A stretch of DNA of 64,000 nt, taken from NCBI GenBank assembly GCA_903813345.2, contig CAIIXF020000007.1, positions 7,071,730 through 7,135,729 on the forward strand, in the 5' to 3' direction. How positions within the stretch are numbered: position 1 is the stretch's first letter; each line of letters starts with the position of its first letter. The notes beneath the pieces were generated by a model. That model saw only the letters and a program-made list of their open reading frames with translations. It had not been told where the DNA came from and made no database searches. This document shows, in pieces, positions 1 to 9,900 of the stretch. The DNA comes from Owenia fusiformis (taxonomy: Eukaryota > Annelida > Polychaeta > Sabellida > Oweniidae). Made by a program: the position numbers and the translations under genes.

Positions 1-864
1 TTGATTGACGGTTACGCAAACCTCGTTCAAATATGTATCCCAGATTCATTGTTATTAATTTTGTCATATTCATCAGTACTTGATGCTAATTCTTCTTTTG
101 CCTCTTCATTGCTATCTTTTTTACTTAAATTAATTTCATTAATAAAGCAAAACACAATTTTTTCCTTGCCCTATAGAGGCTCAAACAAGAGCGTCTCTTG
201 CGAGTCCTGAAAACAAATATAAGCAATTCAATATTCCATTTCTTACCCATTATAACAATTCAAGGAAAGAGGCTATCAGAACTAGCAACCTTAACTTGAA
301 AGATGTACATGCACGTAACCGTCCGCTAAATATCTAATGTATATCTAATACAATACGTTACCGTCCATATAATTCATACGTAGTCGTCTAACGACATTGC
401 GTTTAAAACCTTATTATTTACAATATGACCACGTTCCTGTTCTGGATTTGTCATGTTATGACTTGTTTATACACAGTTTACTTACTGTTAATAGTTTGAG
501 TGGCTCTGAGGCACAAATACTGAGAAATCACGAGAATGGACTAAAAAATATGAACTTGGACATCTCAGTCGGTAAGTTTACAGCTTATATTCCGCTTCTA
601 GTAAACCAACTGGCAGATTTGACCCGGTCTTTATAACCATCCATATATACGTCACCGGATGGAACTAGTTAAAAAGGAAATCTTATCTGAGAATCTTGCC
701 TACAGGCGAGAAAGAGGGCATGCTGTCTTTCCCATCCGCCATTTTTTGTTATCGTTACTGCAAAATTTTGCAAATCGCCTTGACGTAACCGTCATGCTAT
801 AACTCCGTGTATATACAACACTTTATATTGAAATGATACAAAAATGTCATTTCTAGTTTTCCTT
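1..864. other. Non-coding flank before the tRNA cluster
   Basis: AT-rich sequence with only short open frames of under 80 codons. None has splice sites or recognisable protein motifs. I see no gene here. Confidence 0.5.
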
Positions 865-963
865 GCCGAAACCCGCGATTGAATTAGGGACCTTTAGATT
901 CCTGGTAGATCAAGGATTGTTCACCACTTCAGTCTAACGCTCTCCCAACTGAGCTATTTCGGC
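865..963 (-). pseudogene. tRNA-Phe(GAA) copy 1, decayed, with intron
   Basis: On the minus strand this has the tRNA-Phe acceptor (GCCGAAA), D arm and anticodon stem-loop CTGAAG, followed by the same 27-nt intron as its sisters. The T arm is damaged: the plus strand reads cgcgattgaattaggg, where intact copies read cgggattgaaccaggg. This breaks T-stem pairs and the TTC T-loop box, so it is probably inactive. Confidence 0.75.
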
Positions 964-1030
964 GATGACTGTAACATAACATTGAGTACCATTCTTATTT
1001 AGAGAATGCTAGTTGATTTTTGTAAAAAGA

Positions 1031-1102
1031 GGTTCCGGCGGGGCTCGTCCCCGCGACCCTGTGCGTGTTAAGCACATGTGATAACCACTACACCACCGAA
1101 CC
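1031..1102 (-). pseudogene. tRNA-Val(AAC) copy 1, decayed
   Basis: The minus strand has the tRNA-Val body with anticodon AAC. The T loop is altered (gggctcgtccccgcg on plus, against gggctcgaacccgcg) and there is a mismatch at the 5' acceptor end (ccaccgaacc). Probably non-functional. Confidence 0.7.
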
Positions 1103-1269
1103 TTCTTGGACTCGGATGAGTATTAATGATTTTTAATATTCTATATTGCCATATATTACTATGGCAAAATGAACCCCCAATAATTTTATTAAGAAGAGCT
1201 TTCGGCGGGGGTCGGACCCGTGACCCCGGGTGTGCGTTTTTAGCAAAAATGTCATTTCTAGTTTTCATT

Positions 1270-1368
1270 GCCAAAACCCGGGATAGAACCAGGGACCTTT
1301 AGATTCCTGGTAGATCAAGGATTGTTCACCACTTCAGTCTAACGCTCTCCCAACTGGGCTATTTCGGC
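1270..1368 (-). pseudogene. tRNA-Phe(GAA) copy 2, partly decayed, with intron
   Basis: Same layout and 27-nt intron as the intact copies. It has changes in the acceptor 3' strand (gccaaaacc for gccgaaacc), in the T loop (gggatagaacc) and in the D arm (caactgggct). Anticodon GAA is retained. The combined changes suggest loss of function, but this is an inference. Confidence 0.65.
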
Positions 1369-1435
1369 GATGACTGATGACGTATCATTGATGCCATTGT
1401 GACTTATTGAATGCTAGTTGATTTTTGTAAAAAGA

Positions 1436-1507
1436 GGTTCCGGCGGGGCTCGAACACGCGACCCTGTGCCTGTTAAGCACATGTGATAACCACTACACCA
1501 CGGAACC
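1436..1507 (-). pseudogene. tRNA-Val(AAC) copy 2, partly decayed
   Basis: 72-bp tRNA-Val body with anticodon AAC. It has a T-stem change (cgaacacgcg) and an anticodon-loop change next to the stem (gtgcctgtta). Function uncertain. Confidence 0.65.
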
Positions 1508-1701
1508 TTCTTGGAATAGAACTGACTATTAATGCATTTTAATATACTATACAGCCATATATTACAATGGCAAAATGAACCCCCAATGATTTTCTTAAGA
1601 AGAGCTTTCGGCGGGGCTCGAACCCGTGACCCCGGGAAAGTGCAATTTTAGCAAAACAGTATCATTAGAATGATACAAAAATGTCATTTCTGGTTTTCCT
1701 T

Positions 1702-1800
1702 GCCGAAACCCGGGATTGAACCAGGGACCTTTAGATTCCTGGTAGATCAAGGATTGTTCACCACTTCAGTCTAACGCTCTCCCAACTGAGCTATTTCGGC
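1702..1800 (-). tRNA. tRNA-Phe(GAA), intron-containing, copy 3
   Basis: The reverse complement begins GCCGAAATAGCTCAGTTGGG and ends in the matching TTTCGGC. The anticodon stem TTAGA/TCTAA encloses a loop with anticodon GAA. A 27-nt insertion (TGGTGAACAA...CCAGGA) lies directly after position 37, the canonical nuclear tRNA intron site. All four stems pair once the intron is removed. This and copies 4 and 5 are the best candidates for active genes. Confidence 0.92.
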
Positions 1801-1868
1801 GATGCCTGTTGACTTATCATTGAGTGCCATTGTGACTTAGAGAATGCTAGTTGATTTTTGTAAAAAAA

Positions 1869-1940
1869 GGTTCCGGCGGGGCTCGAACCCGCGACCCTGT
1901 GCGTGTTAAGCACATGTGATAACCACTACACCACGGAACC
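1869..1940 (-). tRNA. tRNA-Val(AAC) copy 3
   Basis: The reverse complement starts GGTTCCGTGGTGTAGTGG and ends CCGGAACC. Anticodon stem TGTGC/GCACA surrounds loop TTAACAC (anticodon AAC). T arm GCGGG-TTCGAGC-CCCGC is fully paired, and a T-run follows the 3' end as a pol III terminator. The base after the acceptor stem reads U, not the usual A73; this is shared by all Val copies here. Confidence 0.92.
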
Positions 1941-2134
1941 TTCTTGGAACAGAACTGACTATTAATGCATTTTAATATACTATACAGCCATATATTACAA
2001 TGGCAAAATGAACCCCCAATGATTTTCTTAAGAAGAGCTTTCGGCGGGGCTCGAACCCGTGACCCCGGGAAAGTGCAATTTTAGCAAAACAGTATCATTA
2101 GAATGATACAAAAATGTCATTTCTAGTTTTCCTT

Positions 2135-2233
2135 GCCGAAACCCGGGATTGAACCAGGGACCTTTAGATTCCTGGTAGATCAAGGACTGTTCACCACTTC
2201 AGTCTAACGCTCTCCCAACTGAGCTATTTCGGC
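2135..2233 (-). tRNA. tRNA-Phe(GAA), intron-containing, copy 4
   Basis: Cloverleaf identical to copy 3, with the same 27-nt intron after position 37. The only difference noted is one base in the intron (aggactgtt for aggattgtt on the plus strand). Presumed functional. Confidence 0.92.
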
Positions 2234-2301
2234 GATGACTGATGACGTATCATTGAGTGCCATTGTGACTGAGAGAATGCTAGTTGATTTTTGTAAAAAA
2301 A

Positions 2302-2373
2302 GGTTCCGGCGGGGCTCGAACCCACGACCCTGTGCGTGTTAAGCACATGTGATAACCACTACACCACGGAACC
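2302..2373 (-). tRNA. tRNA-Val(AAC) copy 4
   Basis: Same as copy 3 apart from one T-stem change that leaves a G-U pair (cccacgacc on plus). Followed on its own strand by a T-run. Likely functional. Confidence 0.87.
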
Positions 2374-2567
2374 TTCTTGGAACAGAACTGACTATTAATG
2401 CATTTTAATATACTATACAGCCATATATTACAATGGCAAAATGAACCCCCAATGATTTTCTTAAGAAGAGCTTTCGGCGGGGCTCGAACCTGTGACCCCG
2501 GGAAAGTGCAATTTTAGCAAAACAGTATCATTAGAATGATACAAAAATGTCATTTCTAGTTTTCCTT

Positions 2568-2666
2568 GCCGAAACCCGGGATTGAACCAGGGACCTTTAG
2601 ATTCCTGGTAGATCAAGGATTGTTCACCACTTCAGTCTAACGCTCTCCCAACTGAGCTATTTCGGC
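2568..2666 (-). tRNA. tRNA-Phe(GAA), intron-containing, copy 5
   Basis: Intact cloverleaf and 27-nt intron, matching copy 3. It is the last unit of the array; no tRNA-Val follows it before unique sequence begins at about 2670. Confidence 0.92.
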
Positions 2667-3731
2667 GATGACTGATGTCCTAACATTGTGCTCATTTTCA
2701 ACTTTGGGAATGCATTGGTTTTTAGTCTTCCCATAAATCAACCCGAAACAAGCATTGTTAAATCAGAATGATGACCAGGATATTCTCCTAATAAATGAAA
2801 TTGAGGCTGATATGGTGCTGATACGTTATGAACTTGTGTATTGCCATGATGAACACTAGTCATATAAATCCGACCATCGTATGCTTTATTTGTCATTATT
2901 TTTTGATAATTTGGATATTCATTTTTTGTTCTTTTCTTGCATACTAGGGTCGTACACACTTCCCGGTTGTAAATTGAGGGAAATGCTTTCCTGGCCTGTT
3001 TAGGCAACCAAAATCACACAAATTATGTATTAGAATATGCTCTTCATCGATAATGTATTTAATCCTACCTTACACACGTCAAACGCTTGATAATTGAAGA
3101 AGTATAAGAATTTTTCTGGAAACAATTTTTTTCCCCATGTGTAGATGCATTCTGGGTAATGATTGTGTAAAAGTAAAACTCTAGGTGAAGCGAAAAACGA
3201 AATTACAATAAATAACAGCAGCCATATTGAGATCGAGATTTCAACTCGAAAGTTTATCATCGTCTTATGACAATTGAATCGCCTTCTCAGACACCAAGGA
3301 GGGTGAAGAAACCGAAAACAGATATGTTGGTAATAAATAATTACGATTTCGTTTTGGTTGCATGGTTTCACATTTAGACTGTATTCAGTGACCTTGAGTG
3401 ACCTTGAGAACCATATTGGAAATTGGTTCAAACATATACAAAAATGATTACATTTCTTCAATTATCAAGTATTTCCTGTGTTTAAGGTAAGAGTTAATAC
3501 ATTCTAGTTGAAGCATTGGATCCATTATATCTTATCTGTGTAACTTTTGTTGAGCATAGAGGGCAGAAAAGCATTTACCGCAATATACTAGGCTTAATAT
3601 CCTCGACGCAAATGTTGAAAACAAAAATAAAAAACAAATATCCAAATCGTCAAAAAGAAACGTGAAACAACAACATTAAGTCGAGTTCACTTGACTAGAT
3701 GAACACGTGTGTGTAGATGCTCAACAAGTAG
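2667..3731. other. Unassigned stretch between tRNA array and the SDR/EGF gene
   Basis: Two minus-strand open frames (2738-3007 and 3030-3461) have no recognised motif and no supporting splice signals, so I do not call them genes. The promoter and 5' untranslated region of the gene starting at 3732 should lie here, but I see no clear core-promoter motif. Confidence 0.45.
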
Positions 3732-3993
3732 ATGATGGTGAAAGTTGAAATTAGGGAATTATCAATATACAAAATATTATTGTTTCGACTAACAAAACAG
3801 GACAACATGAAACGATGCATATTTTGGATAGTTGTAAATATGCTTATTGTTTTTATTGTTTTTCATATTTTACTGGATGAAATATTAAATGATGCAGCTG
3901 ATGTTCGGACAACGAACAAAGTTATAGCAGGGAATGACGTAGAAAGCAAACAAAGCATTGTGTCGTCTACGGAGAGAAAAGAGGACGGCAATG
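3732..3993 (+). CDS. SDR/EGF gene exon 1 (signal anchor)
   Basis: Starts at ATG 3732; an alternative in-frame ATG at 3807 (residue 26) sits just before the hydrophobic helix and would leave a very short cytosolic tail. Encodes the membrane segment and a polar stalk ending EDGN. Donor ATG|GTAAGA at 3994, leaving phase 1. Either start is possible; I give the longer. Confidence 0.65.
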
Positions 3994-6900
3994 GTAAGAC
4001 CTAGCATTATATCATATTTACACAGTACTCCACTGTCTCCAAACACATTTTTGTCGCCTACTTTGAAGTGTTGTAGAAAAATATCCAACAACAGTTTGCT
4101 CATGAAATTTTGCAGACTAGAACTTGAAAAAATTTGTAACTCAAGCTAGAAGCCAGCAAACTTTAATTTGAAAGGAATACTACTAAAACTATTTGTGAAA
4201 TTGTCACCAGAATTCATATTTTAAGCCGACAATTGTACATAGACGTTCCGTCAAGTATGTGCAAAGTGTGTACATATGGTAAAGACAATAGGTTTACCAA
4301 CGCCTTAAGATATACAATAATATATCATCATTTTATGTCTACACTACTTTCGTATGTTTGTGTTTGTTTTTATTAATTGCAATCAGAGTGGCAATGTTTT
4401 TCACTTAGTTAAAGTCTGCATCTGATAAATCATCATTGTTCAATGCAAAACATAAACCAAACAGATAAACAAGCAAACAAACAAACAAACAAACCATGAT
4501 ATGCTTTTAACCACATTTAAAACACAAACTTTGTTATTTGATTGAGGAGCTAGACAAAGCGGTGTCTTCACACTGCTATAGTCGAATCAATGAGAATTTG
4601 GTCAGAATTCTTTTGTAAATGCTGTTCAAATGTTTATTTCTGAACCATTGTATTCCTGCATTAAATCATGATAAGCAGGTGTGTAAATGATTTCAGAAAA
4701 GGATAGAAGACCTATATTAACAGAAGCCTCAAACTTGTTACTTATAAACGGGGCATCCTTTCTGGGACATCATTTGGGAAGAGCGTTTGTGCGAGAATCC
4801 ATGTTGTCACTCCCTATGATAAATATTATAGACGCCATGCATACGTTGACGCAGTATTCTTGGGAAGATCTGCAGGTATTAGAACAAATCAAGTTTAGTT
4901 TTTATGGTTTCTTTATTTTCGTTTGTTATTGTGAATCCTTAGTCTATCGGTTGGTTCATACTACCACGTCGACCAAACTCTAACGAAAGGGAGTTTAAAT
5001 GAAAAGTTAACAAAGCAGCAGCAAACCCCATTAAAAGACCTGGTTGACCAAAAACGTTCAGTTTTATTAACTTTCTTAAATATATTTTAGACTTGAAATA
5101 TTTCAAAATGTACATGTAATGCTACCCTTTGCATTCGTACGACTTCACTTCTTAAAAGAGAACTTCGTCTTCTTCGGTAATTTATAGCTAGACTCTGCGC
5201 GCAGCTGGGTATGGATTTTCATTATATATGGGCCTTATTATCCTGAAACCCCTGACTTAGAAATGAGGAATCATGATCATTTCTGGAACGCGATGAGAAT
5301 TTTTGCATTTTTATTTTTGCACGACAACGTAACGTTGTGTCAGAAAATGAAATAAAATAACAACCTTATTGAAAAGAGGAACATTTGTACCATTTTTATA
5401 GCGAGGAAAGGCGTTGTGGAAGAGGGGGGTCGACATAATCAAAGAAGATGTATCGGATGGTAACTATATAGAGTGCCTAATCAGATCAGCCGACTACACG
5501 CACATATTTGTATTCGAAGACAATATTCATGCCAACATAGAGGAGATCCGAAGTTTTCATAAAGTAATTCTAGACTCCATAAAAGATATTAAGGCAAGTT
5601 TGTATATTTATAGTCTTTGTTATAGTTATAGTCTTGTTATATTAGGCAATCAATTACATTCGGGTTCATCCCTATGATTGATAGAAGCTTCATCAAGTAT
5701 AAATGTCAGGGGCGGGCCTGAAAATCAAAGAGTCGGGGGCGAGCAAAGAAAGGTTTGGCCCCAATTTTGACATTTAAAAAAAAAAATAGGCTCAACTTTA
5801 AAAAATGGTGCCCATTTATGCCAGTTCGTTATCTAAGTTGCCTAACTTATTTGGGGGGGGGAGAGATTTTGATACCTAATTTCCCCTTCAATTGTGACAC
5901 TGAGTTTGGAAAAGGTTGAGTTACATATTGATATTTTGTAAATATACCGTTCTCTTTATTGTATTTGGTGTTTTTACGGAGTCTTACTATTAAGCTATCA
6001 ATTTATGAAAACGTGTATTCTATCTGAAACTTACTTTACTTATACGAATATGGCAAATGTTAATTTTCCTAATATGTGTTGACTTTTTAATCTAAAAACA
6101 AATCCGTTTTACATTGCAATTGGTGCGCCCTTCATGCCATATTATTCCAGGGTGGGAAAAGGGAGGGAAATTAAAAAAAAACAAGTAACATTTTTACTAA
6201 CATCATGAACTGCAAATGGAAGAAAACTCAAGCAATATACCAAAACCTGTAATAAGGAAGAACTTACATCAGAAGCTAGCTTCGCAAACCTTCGGGAAGT
6301 AGTGTACGTCAAATCGTGACCTCAATCTGGCTGATTTTGGACCAAAAATTTCGCTCGACGTGGGGTTACCCAGACTGGGCTCCGCCGGGGAGTTAAATAC
6401 TCTCAGGCAACAAGCACGATTGATTTTTACAGGCTGATTTTGGGAAATAAAGTAGCAGTTTGACCAAAAATGCGCCCAACGTGGGGCTCGAACCCACGAC
6501 CCTGGGATTAAGAGTCCCATGCTCTACCGACTGAACTGCCGGGCTGGTGACAGAAGATAGCAGTGTACGTTATTTCTGACCTAAATTCGGGCCAAGATGA
6601 GGCTGATATTTGGGCAATAAAGTTGCATTTGAATTATTTCAAATGATAAAGAAATATATTCGTCAATAAGAAAGTTGTTCCTATCAAACTGATTAAATAG
6701 ATGTCAACACTGGTACCTGTTACACTGCTGGGTTGAGTCTAACGAAGCATTTTTTGTAACGAAGGTTAGCGAAAAAATTGTGTCCACACTGGCTTTATCC
6801 AACCCTAACGAAGCAATTATTTGGTGTTACACTGCACTTAAAATGCTTCGTTGCGCGTGCGCATTACTCATCTGCCCCACCCACTTATAGTCTGGGAGCA

Positions 6901-9900
6901 AAAGTCCAAATAAGAGGTTCCGTGTCCTTTTTAGAGGCGAGCTTAGCGACATACATTTTTATGAACTATACGTGATACTTACCAAGAAAAATGATGTTGG
7001 CAATTCTTGATCCGCGACGGCGTTGCTATGGTAACCAAGTGAATATGCCACGCCCACTTTTAGGGGCTCTTTTCAGTGTTTGGCCCCTATCTCCTTCATT
7101 ATTGCTCAGATTTCGATGAAATTCACACCAAATGAAAGGTAATAGATAATACAATCAAAATATATTAAGTTGGCAATTCTCAATCCGCGGCAGCGTCACT
7201 ATAGTAACAAAGTAAATATGCCACACCCACTTTTAGGGGCTCTTTTCAGTGTTTGGCCCATATCTTCGTCATTATTGCTCAGCTTTAGATGAAATTTGCA
7301 CCAAATGAAAGGTAATAGATAAGGCAATCATATATTTGATGAAACATGCAATTAGGGTGATTTGCATCTTAATTATGACGTCATAACTGTTTGCTCTTGC
7401 ATATTTTATCTTAATCATGATGTATAACTCTTTGAAATTACTGTCTTTCAAATGGTCAGTAATGCTTGCAACTAGTTTATTTCTTGTAGTTGAGTTTAAA
7501 AGCTTATTTCATTCATACATTTATGGTCATAGAAAAATTGAATAAATGTAATTAAAGATGTCTAATTCAAATAAAAAATGTTCAATTCACACTGTTGCTA
7601 TGGTAACATCATGTAGCAAAACTGTTCACTGTAAACAAGAATTCTTTAGGAAATGTTACATTTTGACCAGTTGACTGACATGTACTCTTTTTATTAAAAT
7701 CTGATGACAAAATAATCTAATAACTGTAGAAAATTATTTAATTTGGATTGTGTTATATTATTATGTCATAAGGGCAATTATTAATCATGGATGCAGCCAG
7801 CTTTCAGTCGGGGGGGGGGTAGAAGCTTCAAGTCAAAAGCATTTTAACCCAATAATGACAACAGATTGGCATTAACTATTAACTGTAATAACTATTTTTG
7901 AGGTTATGAGTATTGGCTATCAATTTCTATTTTTTTCTTGTAATGACATCAGTATGAATGAAATGTCCCTTGGTCTTCTGGTCTTGGATTGTGATATTGG
8001 TTCTTGAATGGTGGGGGAAAGGGGTATTAGACATTGTTTCTTTTCATGTTAGATCATGGTTTTGGGCTATATGGGGTTTGTTTTTCTTGACTGGTATACA
8101 CTTAGAGTTTGCTTTTTCTTGCTAAGTTCACTTACAACTTTCGGTCCTTTCCCTTTGGCACAAGTGCTTATATATTGAATGCATTAGTATTTTTAAAATA
8201 ATTTTTATGTTTTTCTAACCTCGGTAGCATAACTAAGAAAAAAAAGTTTTTGTTCTAGAGGCATCCCAAATACAGGACATAGACACAAGTGCCCATGATA
8301 ACATTTTTGGGTTAAGAGGTTATGATTTCTTGGTTGTAAAACCTATTTATAATATCATATGATAACTTTAACAAACATGTAATTTTACACTGTCATTAAC
8401 TTAAACTTAGTCTGTTTGTTATAATTCAATACTAAATAGGCCCCTCTAAGCATACACGAGGCTCCTATGACTCCCAAAATCATCCTAGTGTCCCCCAGAT
8501 GCCCCAAAAAGCATCCCAATAGCCCCCAGATGCCCCCCAAAAGCATCATAGCGGCCCCATGTGCTCCTCAAAAGCATCCTAGTTGTCCCCAGTGACCCCC
8601 AAAAACAAATTAGTGCTGCTATGAGGCCGTCAAAAGTATCCTAGTACCCATCTGTGACCCATGACATCAACCCAGTGGCCCCCTGTGGCCCCAAAACGTT
8701 GCCCCGAAAAGCATCTCAGTGGCCCTAAGTGGCCTCTAAAAGCACTCCAATGGCCCCAATCTCATTCTAGAGGCCTCAAAAGCTTCCCAGTTGCCCCCTA
8801 GTGACCCCAAAAAGCATACTAGTGACACCCAGTGGCTCAAAAAAGCATCCAAGTGGCCCCATTATGCCCCCTAAAAGAATCCTAGTGGCCCCCGAAAGCA
8901 TCCTATTGACCCCTGTGGCCCCAAAAAGCATCTCAGTGGCCTCTAAAAGCCCCCTGTGGACCTCAAAATCATTCTAGTTGCCCCCAGTGGCCCCAAAAGC
9001 TTCCCATTTCCACCACCAGTGGCCCCCAAAAAGCATACTAGTGACACCCAGTGGCCCAAAAAAGCATCCAAGTGGCCCAATTATGCCCCCTAAAAGCATC
9101 CTAGTGGCCCCGAAAGCATCCCATTGGCCCCCTGTGGTCCCAAAAAGCATCTCAGTGGCCCCAGGTGGCCTCTAAAAGCACTTCAATGTGCCCTAAAATC
9201 ATTCTAGTGGTCCCCAGTGGCTCAAAAAGCTTCCCATTTGCCGCCCCAGTGGCCCCGAAAAAGCATACTAGTGACACCCAGTGGCCCAAAAAGCATCCAA
9301 GTGGCCCCATTATGCCCCCTAAAAGCATCCTAGTGGCCCCCAAAAGCATCCTATTGGCCCCCGAAAGCATCCTATTGGTCCCCTGGGACCCCAAAAACCA
9401 TCTCAGTGGCCCCAGGTGGCCTCTAAAAGCACTCCAATGGGCCCCTGTGGACCCCAAAATTATTTTAGTGGCCCCAAAAAGCACACTAGTGACATCCAGT
9501 GGCCCCATTAGGGCCCCATTATGCCCCCTAAAAGCATCTAAGTTGCCCTTGAAAGCATCTTATTGGACCCCAGTGGCCCCTAAAACCACCCTAGTGGCCC
9601 CTAAAACCACCTTAGTGGCCCCCTGTTGCCACCAGAAGCATGCAAATGGCTCCTCATGACCATCAAAAGCACCCTGGTAGCTCCCTGTGACCCCTAAAAG
9701 CATCCCGGTGGCCCCCAAGCCCCAAACGTATTCTTGTGGACCCCCGTGGCCCCCAAATGCATCCTAGTAGACCCCTGTGGTCCCCCCAATGGCCTATGGA
9801 CTGATATATTTGAGGGACATTGGGCCCTTTCCTGTGAAAAAATTCAAAAGATGTCTGCAAAAAACAAAATGACTTAGCTTCCATTTGATGAAAATTTCAT

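Larger units (their letters stand above)
1199..2518 (-). pseudogene. Repeated tRNA 3'-half fragments (four copies)
   Basis: Pieces at about 1199-1250, 1605-1652, 2037-2085 and 2471-2518 match only the 3' half of a tRNA: on the minus strand a T arm GGGTTCGAGCCCC followed by GCCGAAAG. No D arm or matching 5' acceptor strand precedes them. They are carried once in each 433-bp unit and are best read as a dead third tRNA amplified with the array. The original amino-acid identity cannot be told. Confidence 0.7.
865..2666 (-). repeat. Tandem array of tRNA-Phe / tRNA-Val / tRNA 3'-half units
   Basis: Four spacings separate five tRNA-Phe copies; three are about 432-433 bp and the first is about 405 bp. 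Each unit reads, on the plus strand, as the complement of tRNA-Phe(GAA) with an intron, then tRNA-Val(AAC), then the 3' half of another tRNA. Spacers are also conserved between units, including the stretch around 'caaaatgaacccccaatga', so the array grew by unit duplication. The outermost unit (865-1269) is the most degenerate and the inner units are nearly identical, as expected if unequal crossing-over homogenises the interior. Confidence 0.9.

Noticed and set aside
3030-3461. 143-codon minus-strand open frame upstream of the SDR/EGF gene
   Set aside because: No recognised domain, and no splice or conservation evidence.
8978-9659. Overlapping open frames rich in Pro, Lys, Ser and Gly on both strands
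   Set aside because: They are translations of the GC-rich minisatellite; simultaneous opposite-strand frames follow from the repeat.
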